Shown: positions 33,858-44,517, counted from the first letter of the stretch. The stretch is DNA of 64,000 bases from Sphaerulina vaccinii (GCA_022570795.1 JAKUDP010000016.1:1054001-1118000), one strand, 5' to 3'. Made by a program: numbers and translations. Notes: generated by a model not told the origin, from the letters alone.

Positions 33858-34513
33858 TTACAACAAAGCACCCAAAACAGCCATACCGATTGGCACCACG
33901 ACCTTCACAACCTCCCGCATGCTCGTCGCCTTCGCACCGCTCTGACTGCTCGTCCCAGTCGGACTCGGGAACGCTGTAGCAGTACTGCAGCTCCCAGTGG
34001 CCTCTGCCAACAGGTCAACGCCTCCAGTAATAGGTATTTGCGCATACACGACTGACGACGTGGTCTGTCTCCTCGCCGTCGAGCTTCTACCGTTGAACGA
34101 TATCGATTGATATATGGCGCAGACTGCTGTGTTGTAGTTGCCCATGTAGCAACTCTGGCTTACACTAGCTCGCCCTTCACCCTCCGAGTTGCTGACGGCG
34201 TTCTCAAAGTTGAAGATGTACTCTGTTGGTCTCTGGGTGGCTGCGAGCTACGAATGGTGTCAGCTGTAGGAGTCTAGCATCATCAAAAGATGGATATAAG
34301 TACAGTCACTGGATCCGGACACAGCTCTTGACCTGAGCAGGTTAGAGCGAACACAGTCTCGCAAGGAGCTGCGGAAACGACTGTGCCAGAGAATCCTTGG
34401 GTTAAGGTTCCGAGAAGTAAGCTTGCTGTCGTTGTTTCGACATTGGTCGTCGTTGTGCTCTGGGTAAAGACAGTGGCTGCGAGAGCCGACAACCCGAAGA
34501 GGTGTCGCAGCAT
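33858..34513 (-). CDS. GPI-anchored-type cell-wall protein, paralogue 2
   Basis: Two exons (34310..34513, 33858..34247) with a 62-nt intron (GTGACT..GTAG) give 197 aa. A signal peptide (LFGLSALAATVFTQ) is followed by a Thr-rich mature start, a cysteine pair in APCETVFALTC, EYIFNFENAVSNSEG, and VVYAQIPITGG. The C-terminus is a Ser/Thr-rich spacer followed by a hydrophobic GPI-addition tail (EVVKVVVPIGMAVLGALL). It shares the layout Cys-Glu-Thr, Glu-Tyr/Phe-x-Phe, Pro-Ile-Thr with the gene at 34876, so the two are tandem paralogues. Likely secreted and tethered to the plasma membrane or wall; function unknown. Confidence 0.78.
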
Positions 34514-34875
34514 GGCGCGGAAAGAAAAGGAAAAGCAAGAAGGGAGGAAAGATGATGCTGTTGAACTCCAGGCAGACAACAGGCAAATACATTGAGGCAA
34601 ACTGCGACTACGCGTCTTCAAAACGAGATTGAATATGCCGAGCAATTGGTAAGATTGGCCGTCTATTGGCGTCTTGATATCCTTGGCTGAATACAATGCT
34701 TGGCTGCAGTTGACAAGGAAGATGAGGAGTGCACAAACCATACACTGACTTGTTCATTATAGGTCTTCATAGGTCTTCATAACTAGTGGTATCTTGCGCA
34801 TAGGTACACTGTACATCAGGCTGAACGAACCGATTTCGTAACCGGAAATCTTCGCCTTCCTCCGCCGACCTCTGC

Positions 34876-35582
34876 TTACAACATCGCACCAGCACCAGCG
34901 ACAACCGCAGCTCCAACTGGAACCAAGATCTTGTAAAGCTCAGCCATTGCAGTTGGTGCTGCAGCGCTGCCAGAAGAGGTAGTCTGAGCAGCATCAACAG
35001 ATGACTGCGCAGCAGCATCACAAGTCGCGCCAGCAGATGGCAATTTCGAAGCACCAGCAGTGATCGGGATCGCAGCGTATTGGAAGAAGGCAGAATTCGT
35101 CTCGGTCACAACAGTCTGAGTCGAGGTTGAGGCTCCGGCAGCTGATCCGTACACGGAAGCTGTGCATGTGGCGGCGGTAAAGGAGCCAGAAGGTCCAGCC
35201 AAATCGCAGTCCTGCTTGAGTGTGATCTGGGCGCCTAGGGTGGATGTAGCGTATTCGAACTCGTATGCTGAAGGACCGACAACTACGGTGGCCGTGACAT
35301 CTGGAACCTGTGCGCAGACATCGTTGGGAGTGCTGTCGGAGCTATCGCAGACGAGGGCCACTGTTTGAAAGTTAGTATGTGTATCACTTATGAGAGGCAG
35401 TAATGCATACTGGTCGTTTCGCAAGCATTGGCACCAATAATGCTTCCTACGAAGCCTGTCGTCGCTGTACCGAACAGTGCTGTGATCGTCGTTTCGGCAG
35501 ATGCAGCTGAAGGTGCAGATGTGGTTGATTGTGCCATTGCGGCGGCCGCCAGTGAGGCAATAGTGAGTGTTTGTGCGAGCAT
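34876..35582 (-). CDS. GPI-anchored-type cell-wall protein, paralogue 1
   Basis: Two exons (35411..35582, 34876..35360) with a 50-nt intron (GTATGC, branch CATACTAACT, AACAG) give 218 aa. It has a signal peptide (LTIASLAAAAMAQS), an Ala/Ser/Thr-rich mature region, cysteines in NACETT and VCAQVPDVTATV, a Phe-Glu-Tyr block (YEFEYATSTLGAQ), and FFQYAAIPITAG. The C-terminus ends with a Ser/Gly/Ala spacer and a hydrophobic tail (ILVPVGAAVVAGAGAML). Paralogue of the neighbour at 33858, same strand, about 360 bp away. The intron falls right after CETT, whereas in the neighbour it falls later, after CPDP, so intron position is not conserved. Function unknown. Confidence 0.8.
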
Positions 35583-36815
35583 CTTGACAATGGGTACCGG
35601 GACTGGAATGTGGAAGTCGGAATGAAGGTATGTATGTATGTCGGATGAGGTTGGAAGTTTGTTGTTTTGTGTGACTATTTGAGACGGGTGAAGCGACGTC
35701 CATATATGTCTTCACGATTTGCTGCGCCGAGATACCGTCGGCGCCACGCGCTGTTCCTCAGGTTCTGGTTTCACGCGATGGATGGCTTGAGATCCTTCGC
35801 GTGGACAAAGAACAGTACCGGTCATGGCTTCCTGGCTTGGCATGAGTACGCTTTGCTCAGACAAGAGATCAATAACAAGCTCGATTGGATGCATCTGCTC
35901 ACCGGTGTAGAAAGTCTTCTGGTTCGATAGCATTGTGTTCCATCTCGGTGTGGCTTGAGGCTGAGCTAAGGATGTCTCCGAAGGTGGCTAATCATAGACA
36001 CACGCTAGGATTTCGCTACCGAACTGCACCAGACCTCCTTTGAGACTAGACGTTGGAAGATGCCCCTTTCGTGGCTGAAGTAAAAAGCGTATTCTCCTCT
36101 TTGCCAATTCTTGAACACATACCAAGACCGCTGCTGCCTTTTCAGCAACGACATCGGATGTAACACCGGAGTGCGTTGTACCAGCTGGACGAGGATGCCA
36201 ATATCAAGGTGATGCTACAAGTGTTTGGAGTGCTTCAATGCTGGACGGCCTTTCAATCTTGCTTGGAACACAGAGCTGAGTGGTGGTGGCTCATCCACTG
36301 AAGGATCTGAGTGCGCTGGCAGTGCTGTGATCTGCGCAATGGTCGTGTGATCCAAGGCTCTGCGCATCGTCTTGGCCGAAGTAATGCCAATGATGGAGCA
36401 GAAGCTTCATCGAGCACGTGTATGAGGTTGACGTATGGGCTCTCGACTGGCACGCATGCACTGGTTCGAGCCCTCGTCCTCGATGTCCAGTGAAAAGGCT
36501 CGCGACGTTGAGAGTTGCAGATCGTGCTAGCCCACTGCCAGGCAAAGCTGCGCAAGTCAGAGAAATTGTCTGTCAAGGTAGAAACAGCAACAGCGATGTT
36601 CCGATGACGCGCTTCATATCCGCAGAGTTCTGGACAAGAGAAGAGATGATGGATCCAGTGGACTCTCCAGGCTGACTTTGGCAGTCCTCAAAAGCTGTTC
36701 AACATCTCGCATCACCAGGATGCTGCGGAAGCAACAATCTACTGCCAGCCTCAGGCGCACTCCAGCTCGAAGGTGTCAAGGATCCGCCTCATGGCAGGCA
36801 CTGTCATTCTGATGA
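35583..36815. other. 1.2-kb intergenic region
   Basis: Two minus-strand genes flank this stretch: the GPI-type gene starts at its left and the beta-trefoil gene ends at its right. Only short, domain-less frames are present. Nothing is annotated. Confidence 0.5.
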
Positions 36816-37961
36816 TCACCGCAGGCGAGCCAGATGCGTGAAGTCTCTCGGCATGGCAATGGGTCTCACGTTACCGCTTGTTATGGCGGTATCTCTTCCC
36901 GCTCTGAACCCAGGTGGCGCCCACCGCTCTCCTACCGATGCTGCTTCGGGCTCCATAGCGGACGTGCGTAGCCTTGGAGCCTTGATGCTGGGTTCCATCT
37001 GATTACCAGAGCCTTCAGCTTCCACCTTGTCACGAAGTGCTGTATAAGCAGCCTTGGGCTCATTGGCATCCTGTTGTGTTTGTTCCAATTCCCTTCTCAA
37101 ATCCACAATCATCGAATCGTCCGGTGGTATTCGAAGCCTCTCGATCTCCTTGTGAGCAGTCTCCAAGCGTTGTTGAAGTTTTGAGAAGCGTTCTAGCCAA
37201 TGAGCATTATCACCATTGGCTGTTGGACTTTCCTTTTGCCTCTCACCCATAGCTTTTCTTTCCACTTCGAGCTCTTGCTTCATTTCGGTTGCTTCGTCCT
37301 GCTTGATCTTGGCTTCTTGCTCAAACTCAAGAGCCTCGCGTTCACGCTTCTCTGCGTCTTGCAACTTCTTCTCAAGCTCAGACTGCTTCTGCGCTAATTC
37401 CCTTTCCTTTTGGTCGATACTTTCTTGTCTCTGCTTCAGAGATGTCTCCTTTGCCTCGAGTTCTGATGATGACGACGACTTGGGCCTTGTAGATGGCCAA
37501 CTTTTCGAGTCCTTCCAAGAGTCATAGTCATGGATATACCACAGTGTAGTTTGGATGTCCTTGGGAGCGTCTGAGCACATGGAAATTAAGTTGTTTGCCG
37601 CATACTTGCCATTCCTGACCTTGTCAGCTTGAGCATCCTTGATCTGCCAAATGATTACAAGCACTCACATGTTACATAAGTACTGAGTCTCGAGTCTGAG
37701 TCTGAACGCGTTGGGCGTATTGGAAGATTCAATACCCCAGAACTGTTTCTCGCCAGTAGCAATCTTGCCCACTGTCAGACGAAGATACTCTCCGCTCTTC
37801 AAGTTTCGAAACGCGATTGTCCTATCTTTTCCTTGCTCAATGATCCATTGTTGCTGCTTCGAATCTCCATCAAGATCCGCTGTGTATACACGCCCATCCT
37901 TGGGCTGGATACACAAACCACTCGTCGCTGGCACCAGAAAGTATGAAGGCTCTTTGCTCAT
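36816..37961 (-). CDS. beta-trefoil-like N-terminus plus long coiled coil
   Basis: Two exons (37669..37961, 36816..37614) with a 54-nt intron (GTGAGT, branch GCTGAC, GTCAG) give 363 aa. The intron splits the domain: YLCNM joins NGKYAANNLISMCSD. The first 130 residues look like one ricin-B-type beta-trefoil repeat set, with QPKDGRVYTADLDGD, QQWIIEQGKDRTIAFRN and TLWYIHDYDSWKD. Residues about 145-270 form a highly charged heptad coiled coil (ELEKKLQDAEKREREAL). The tail is Pro/Arg-rich. It has no signal peptide, so is probably intracellular. A start at 38036 would add 25 residues. Domain identity is by pattern only. Confidence 0.75.
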
Positions 37962-38036
37962 CTTCTCTTTGATGAGCTTCTGGAGAGGTGGAGGCTGAAT
38001 ATGTGAGAAGGCAGTGATACCGCAACGACTGATCAT

Positions 38037-38509
38037 CCAGGCTGGTGACGTTTATTGCTGCAGATAGGTAATGTTTCGGTGTGCCTGAACAGCTTCCCAA
38101 ATTTCTCAAAGCTATGATGCAGCTCCGATCCGGCAGTAGTAGTGCTCATGCAGGTGCAGTCGTATGCTAACGTGTAGCTCGGCATACAGTCGTCACTTTG
38201 CACTGATGAGCAGTGGAACTGAGGCTGGGACTTGCATATATCAGTACAGTAGAAGGCATCAGAGGCGTGGAGCTGCAACTCTACTCACCATTGAGTTTGA
38301 CTAGCGCGATCTGGCGAGCTTCCGCGTTCGTCATTCCATCTCATCGGCCCCAAACATTTCTAGATCGTCGTCCAATGCTGTGGAGAGTGTATGCTTTGGG
38401 GTAATGCAGGTGAGCTCACCTAGAGTTGTTGACGTACAGCTGGAGTGAGTATATACTAGCTAGCGACCGCTCATTCCTCCTTGATTCCCACTTCATCAGC
38501 ATCGTCACA
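38037..38509. other. spacer between divergent genes
   Basis: About 470 bp holding the 5' regions of the trefoil/coiled-coil gene (minus) and the 88-aa gene (plus). Nothing else is seen. Confidence 0.5.
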
Positions 38510-38879
38510 ATGGCAGACAAAGCAACCAAGACCGTCGACGACGCAACGTAAGCCTAGCTGTACAGATAAGAACAAGACAATCAGCTAACATCGCGAAGCA
38601 AGAACCCAACAGGCGCTGCTGGCGCGTTGACTGGCGGTGACAGTGCCGTCGGTGGACTCACTGGGGGCCGCAAGCCAGGTCCAGCACACCGAGGCGACGA
38701 TGAAGGCACCGTAAGTCGAATCATCCTGATCAGGCGAGCAAATGAAGCTGAGCATCGAATAGGTCTCGAAGAAGGAGGACGACCAAAGTTCGTTGAAGAT
38801 TCGTATCCAGCTGGACTTGGACGTCGAGATCCACTTGACCGCAAGAGTAAAGGGAGATATCACTATCGGGTTGTTGTAG
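38510..38879 (+). CDS. conserved-looking 88-aa fungal protein
   Basis: Three exons (38510..38547, 38599..38710, 38763..38879) with introns of 51 nt (GTAAGC, branch GCTAAC) and 52 nt (GTAAGT..ATAG) give 88 aa. The product begins MADKATKTVDDATKNPTG, then a Gly-rich hinge (GGDSAVGGLTGGRKPGPAHR), then an acidic-to-amphipathic end (SKKEDDQSSLKIRIQLDLDV, EIHLTARVKGDITIGLL). The amphipathic C-terminal strand pattern recurs in small fungal proteins of unknown function. The gene is invisible as a long ORF. The promoter is immediately upstream with a CA-rich leader. Confidence 0.82.
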
Positions 38880-39335
38880 GTAAGGCGCTCTGGCCCACAA
38901 GACCAGGCAGCTGTTGATACTCGCAGTTAGGACGAAATGATGGATACCAACCTGGAGTTGTAGCTTGACACCCATGATGATATCTTGTCGATGAGTTCCC
39001 TTATCTACCTTCGCCAATGAAGTCCCAAACAGAATCGCGTCCACTTTTATCGCCGTCCTCATCTTGTGAGCTACAAACATCAAGGACCCGAGCTCAAGCT
39101 CTTCCTCTTCTTGGGGATGATGACAGCGATGCATGTGCTGTCATACATGCAGGTGAAATATGGAGCCCTTCCTAATCCAGCAAGTCCAGAGATCTGCATC
39201 GTCGAGATAGAGTTTCGCAAAGCCGTAACGGTCCCGAATTGATGAGTGGCCCAGAAAGTGGAGGCTCATTAGTCTGTGGCTGCCAGCAGAGCTCTCTGTG
39301 CTCATGCAGACTACATTATTCTCTTGCCTCTCGCC
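38880..39335. other. spacer between two plus-strand genes
   Basis: About 450 bp with one 134-codon antisense frame that has no domain. Contains the 5' region of the next gene; nothing else recognised. Confidence 0.45.
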
Positions 39336-40128
39336 ATGGTTCTAGGTATTCTCAGTCAGTATAGAATCCGTACTGCTCATTCAATGCGACCATAGCTGAC
39401 AGTAGAACTGTACAGCGGCCATTGCAGCATGTCCAGCCATCATTGGCACAACAGAAGCCGTCCGCCACGGCCAACGTCAGAATGAACGAGAAGAGCAGCG
39501 AGGTCGCAAGAGCAATCTCACAGTGTTGCTATTGCAGCGCAGCGAGTATAGCTCTCGATTCGATGGCTCGTACATCGTGCTCAAGGACAACAAGCTATGG
39601 GTTGACACCACCGGTTTAGCTCGCGGAATGAGCCTGCATCCATTCACAGGCTATTTCCTGCCTTATCCACACGACGATGTAGCGCAGGCGTGGCGTCAAG
39701 CTGGTTTCCGCAAAGGCGAAGGCATGGTAACGACCATTTCTGACGATCCTCCGTTTCTGAACTGGGTCTACGTTGATCGCAAGACACACGAAGTCAAATA
39801 TGGCAATCGTGCGGATGCCGAAGCTCATAGACTTGGCCCGTTCGACGTGACCAAGACTGACAGACGCCTGACCTTCGAGGGATGGGAGGGTTTCGTGGCA
39901 GTACAAGAGCACGATGGCGAGGATTTGTGGGCGCTGTACTTTGACGTGAAAGATGATGGTTTGGCCAGTGATGACCGAGTCGGAACATTGGCCTTGCGCA
40001 TGTTGGCGATATGCGTGTGGCGGCGGGAGCTTCGTGTTGATCGTGACACCGCTGTAGAGGAGCGTCTGGAGAGGATACGGATGCGACGAGAAGAAGAAGC
40101 CAAGTCGGAGTCAACAACTGTATCGTGA
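39336..40128 (+). CDS. conserved fungal protein of 243 aa, function unknown
   Basis: Two exons (39336..39354, 39416..40128) with a 61-nt intron (GTCAGT, branch AGCTGACA, TACAG) encode 243 aa: MVLGIL joins TAIAACPAIIGTTEAVRHGQ. It has a short hydrophobic N-terminus, then a basic stretch (QRQNEREEQRGRKSN). A globular region follows, with VLKDNKLWVDTTG, HPFTGYFLPYPHDD, NWVYVDRKTHEVKYGNR and GWEGFVAVQEHDGEDLWALY. It ends in a charged helix (EERLERIRMRREEEAKSES). I recognise this as a recurrent fungal protein type but know no function. Confidence 0.82.
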
Positions 40129-40639
40129 GTGGACCTTTTAGGAGCATGAGGTCGTGGTGCGACAAAGAAAAGGCCAGCACATATGCTGGTCAAAAAGTGC
40201 CTCAGGCATTCACTTACGTGGGGCTCTCCAAACGCGACTTCCTCGCGCGTGACTTCCCAATTTCCTTGTCACTCACTTCTCCGACATGCTCTGATCTGCT
40301 GTACGCTCACTCAGCGACCACGGCACGTCAAAATGCGACAACTTATTAGCTCACGAGCAGCTTCGTCCCGACAGCGACTAGCAAATGCATGCGGCACTCC
40401 ATCATGCCAACAGCCCAAGTCTACACACGCGTTCTTCCGCACTCTTTGGCCTCCAGACATGCTGATGACAGACTCTCGAGATTCTGAATAAGGAGCGACG
40501 CGACGATAGATGATCAGCAACAACTAAGTAAAGCTTATTAGCAAGCATCCTTCGAAGGATCAACGTCAAGAACACACCATGTCTGTCTTGCACTTTGGCA
40601 TTCTTGCCCACACGGTCACGCACGAACTGAGTTGTCACA
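40129..40639. other. spacer between two plus-strand genes
   Basis: About 510 bp. No gene, RNA or repeat recognised. It contains the presumed 5' region of the sulfotransferase-like gene. Confidence 0.45.
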
Positions 40640-41523
40640 ATGCATCCTCTGCTTATGTCCCTCTTGAGGCTTATCTATCCCGTGGAAATACCGATCAAGA
40701 AGAGAGATCGCCCGATGGAGGTACTGGCCTTGGGCATCTCTCGATCGGGCACAGAGTCTCTTCGCCAGGCACTCATCGAATTGGGCTACGTCAAGTGCTA
40801 CCATGGCTTCAACTATGGTGCCTCTCCGAACCAAGCGGCACAATGGATGAGACTTGGCTACGCCCAGCAAAGCGGTGATAGAGCATTCCTCAATGCCACA
40901 GAGTTCGACAAAGTACTGGGCGACTGCGCAGCTGTGACCGACATACCCTGTGCTGGATTCGCACATGAGCTTATAGCCACCTATCCGGATGCCAAGATCA
41001 TATTGAACTATCGCGAAGACATCGACGCATGGGCGCAGAGCGTCAAGAACACAGTGGAAATTGTTGTTCATGATTCTTGGGCCGATTACTTACTCACCTT
41101 CTTCCACTCAGGCTTGTTTTGGAGGCGCCGAAGCTTCTACTGGGTGTGGTCAAGGCATTTCGGCGCACGCTTTGAAGCGAACGGCAAAGAGTGGTATCGG
41201 AAGCACTACCGCGACCTGGAGGACAGCCTTCCCGAAGGAAGTTATCTGAAACGGAAAGTTGAAGATGGGTGGTCAGTTCAACCATGCTCAACACTGATAC
41301 TCTTGAACTGATTCTCTGCAGGAAGCCTCTCTGCGACTTCCTGGGCAAGCCGGTACCGGAACGAGAGTTTCCTCGTGGTAATGTTCCGGATGCATTCTTC
41401 AAGCAGATCGCTCAAGCGCAAGCAGCTCGCCAGGCACAGGCACGACGGAACTTGCAAATTACTGGCTTCATCACCTCCTCTCTGCTATTTGCCGCTGCTG
41501 CGATTCTTCTACGGCGCAAGTAG
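40640..41523 (+). CDS. sulfotransferase-like P-loop protein with C-terminal membrane anchor
   Basis: Two exons (40640..41271, 41322..41523) with a 50-nt intron (GTCAGT..GCAG) encode 277 aa. The motif LGISRSGTESLRQALIELGY is the 5'-phosphosulfate-binding loop form seen in fungal sulfotransferase-like P-loop proteins. A second conserved block is DIPCAGFAHELIATYPDAK with ILNYRE. Trp/Tyr-rich helices follow (FYWVWSRHFG, KEWYRKHYRDLED), then KPLCDFLGKPVPEREFPRGN. The C-terminus is hydrophobic (ITGFITSSLLFAAAAILL) with a basic end, so it is probably tail-anchored. Substrate unknown. The start chosen is the first ATG of the frame. Confidence 0.85.
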
Positions 41524-41531
41524 TGTTCACA

Positions 41532-42465
41532 TTACCACTTGTCCGCCTTCGATATCCAGGTCCAATTCTCTGCTGGCTCTCGGTTCACCTTGATCCCTAA
41601 GCGCTTCTCGATCTCGTTGCAGATACTGATGGCTCCATGAATCTCGGCCTTGCCATTTCCTAGGTTATGGCTCCCATACATATGCCCTTTCGCTTGGGCC
41701 CAGGCAGAGCCACTGGGACAAGAGTCAGCCTTGCTTCGAAGAATCATTCGCACAGCATACATACCCAGAAGCATAGCACGCCAAGAATTCCAGCAGACCA
41801 GTCTCTTTCGCATTCAACCGGCTTTCTTCGGCCATCAGATCACCATATATAGCGTTGATGGCACTGCAATCACAATATTAGTAAAACATGTCTGACAGAG
41901 ACAGGATTCTTCTACCGGACACTCACAACTCAGACAAATCTCCCCCAGAGGCCAGCGACATGTTCTCTAGGACACGATCTGTATGCTGAGCATAGATCTT
42001 GGAGAAGAACGCTTTCCCACGAGCATCCTTTTCGGGTCTCTGCAGACTTTGTCGTAGCGACTTATCATTGTCCAATTCCTTTTCGATCTCTGGCGAATCT
42101 GCGAGGATCGCTTTACGCAGTGCAGTGCATGCGTTGATTCCCTGCTCGTTCGTGGTAAGTACAGCATTCGACTGACCGGGAGAACAAGTTCTCACCTTTG
42201 GAAATCCAACGAGCGATGAGGCCTTGAGTAGGGCTTCTCTCAACTTCCTCGCCTTTCCTATCAGCTCCTTATCGAAGCTGGCGCTCTTGACATATTTCCA
42301 CAGAGACTCAATTAAGTCCATACGATCATTGGTCTGAAACACTAATCCAGCGTAGACATACCAAACACCTCTTCCAGCGCCAGGGAACTGACTTTCCAGC
42401 TTTTGAAAGAACCCATTATCGATCGCCATCTTGTTCTTGACCACTCTTGGAATAGGAATCGACAT
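41532..42465 (-). CDS. carboxymuconolactone-decarboxylase/AhpD-like protein
   Basis: Four exons (42196..42465, 41927..42141, 41765..41863, 41532..41712) with introns of 54, 63 and 52 nt give 254 aa. The first intron is stop-free and frame-preserving, so a single ORF runs through it; splicing is inferred because FPK joins GINACTALRKAI as in relatives. Core motifs: YAQHTDRVLENM, GGDLSEFAINAIYGDL, TGLLEFLACYASGG and AQAKGHMYGSHNLGNG. No CxxC is visible, so it is not a redox AhpD. A start at 42429 (MAIDNGFFQKL) is also possible. It is divergent from the CoA-transferase gene, sharing a 554-bp promoter region. The end lies 8 bp from the stop of the sulfotransferase-like gene. Confidence 0.87.
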
Positions 42466-43019
42466 CTTGCCGACCTATATGGCCTTTCAGCCCTTCTGTA
42501 TGCGGCAATTCTGTGGACGAGTCGGATGCTCGCTCATCAGAAGATCTGGAGAAAACTTGCCGGCCGGGTGCGTCATTTGGGTGCCGTGTCGTGCCGAAAT
42601 GGAATCTGGACCCGAAAATCTTCAGTTGGCCAATGCTTACAAGGCTATTCTGTTCCTTTACAACACCATGGCAGATTATTAGAGGCAAGTTTACTGCTGA
42701 TGAAGTGCAGGACCTCGCGATTATCTGGTATCTGAGTGGATTGCAATGTTGTTCCATGACATCGTGGTCAAAGCCTAAACGCAACCTCATCCTTCACCTT
42801 CACGGATAGGACGGAGAAGTCAATGGAAGAGCTCAATATTTGTCACATGAAAAGACCGTGCTATGATGAAATCGAATTGAATAGCAACAGTAAGTGAGTT
42901 CCCAACTGATTGCACCTTCAGCATCAATAACCACGGTTTTCAACAAAATCAATCACTGCTCCAAGATACACAACGGAAGACAGAGAAGTGGGCCTCGCAG
43001 CAGATAAGATTGGCCCAAT
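42466..43019. promoter_or_regulatory. shared divergent promoter region of CMD-like and CoA-transferase genes
   Basis: 554 bp between two divergently transcribed metabolic genes. Open frames here are shadows and have no domains. No specific operator or factor site could be identified. Confidence 0.4.
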
Positions 43020-44517
43020 ATGACTACCCGCAAGAATTTCGAAATATGCTCATCAGTAGAAGAAGCGATGCGCGACCTCAAATCTGGCGCGACAATCATG
43101 GCTGGAGGCTTTGGACTGAGTGGCATTCCGGAGACAATCATCGAATATGTCAGAACTCAAGACCACATCACAGACCTCAATATGATCTCCACCGAAGCTG
43201 GCGACGACGACTGGGGACTTGGCAGGCTGTACGAGAAGAACAAGATTGCCAGACAATGGCTCTCATCCATCGGACGGTGCAAAGTCATGGAAAAGGCCTA
43301 CCTATCTGGCAAGACCGAGCTCTTCCTAACTCCTCAAGGAACATTTGCAGAGAAGATTCGATGCTGTGGAGCAGGAATTCCAGCTTTCTATACCAGAGCT
43401 GGTATGAACACTCTCTATGTCGAAGGCAAGCTGCCAACGAAGTACGACTCGGAAGGGAATGCCATAGCATTCAACAAAGCTCCCGAAACGAAGAAGTTTA
43501 AGGGTAAGTAGTACCTACTGGAAGAAGCTTTTGAAATTGCTGAATTCGCCTGGATAAAAGCATGGAAAGCCGACAAGATGGGCAATTGCATCTTTCGTGG
43601 AACATCGTTCAACTACAACCGAATAATGGCAAATGCAGCTAAGATTACCATTGTGGAAGCCGAGGAGATCTATGAAGCAGGAGAGTTGTCGCCGGAATCT
43701 ATTCATCTGCCTGGTCTGAATGTCAACCGTCTCTTCAAAGGCGAGAAGTGGGGAAAAGTGGAAGTTTTGAAGACAGATGATGGCGAGGACGAGAAGAAGG
43801 AGATGACTGTTCGCGACACTATAGCTCAGAGAGCAGCGAAGGAGTTCGTGCCCGGATCGAGCTGTAATCTTGGAGTTGGCATGCCGACATTGGCTTCCGA
43901 TTATGCTGCCAAAGACGGACGACACGTCTACGTACAATCTGAGAACGGCGTAATAGGTGTTGGAGGCTATCCGAGGAAGGGTCAAGAGATGTCTGATTGG
44001 ATCAATGCAGGCAAGGAGACGATCGTGCCGATTCCTGGAGCTAGCACTTTCGGAAGTGATATATCCTTCGGTCAAATTCGAGGAGGACATCTAGATCTTA
44101 CTGTGCTTGGTGCACTAGAGTGTAGCCAGTATGGCGATATTGCGAACTACAGTAAGTGGTCCATTTCTGCATATCGATACTAACACTAACCTACTCACAG
44201 TGATCCCCGGAAAGATGGTGAAGGGTATGGGAGGCGCAATGGATCTCGTAGCCAATCCAGAAGAAACCAAGATCCTTGTCGTCCAAACGCATTGCGACAA
44301 GCATGGCAATCCTAAGATCAAAGCCAAGTGTGATTTACCTCTTACTGGAGCGAAATGCGTGCATACGATTGTTACGGAATTGGCTTGCTTTGATGTCGAT
44401 CATGAGAAGGGTTTGACTTTACGGGACTATAACCCTGATAGCAGTATTGAGGAGATTATGAAGAAGACGGGCTGTGAGTTTGAGGTTGCTGATGAATGTG
44501 GGCCGTGGAAGATATAG
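43020..44517 (+). CDS. 3-oxoacid/3-oxoadipate CoA-transferase-like gene with in-frame TAG
   Basis: The gene encodes both lobes of a family I CoA-transferase. Alpha lobe: GGFGLSGIPETIIEYV, STEAGDDDWGLGRLYE, TPQGTFAEKIRCCGAGIPAF. Beta lobe: SCNLGVGMPTLASDYA and the catalytic-Glu motif SENGVIGVGGYP, then GGHLDLTVLGALE. Exon 2 joins exon 3 through a normal 49-nt intron (44152..44200, GTAAGT, CTAAC), where NYM is restored. At 43509-43511 a TAG interrupts the alpha lobe: KKFKGK-stop-YLLEEAF...AWIKAWKADK, where the same frame continues with family sequence. A 57-nt GTAAGT..AAAAG segment (43504..43560) could be spliced to bypass it, but would remove about 18 conserved residues. With that splice the product is 463 aa. 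No mitochondrial presequence is visible. Confidence 0.88.

Noticed and set aside
1190..43511. TAG reassigned as a sense codon in this organism
   Set aside because: Many genes here end normally at TAG, so a code change is not supported; the interrupted genes are better explained locally.
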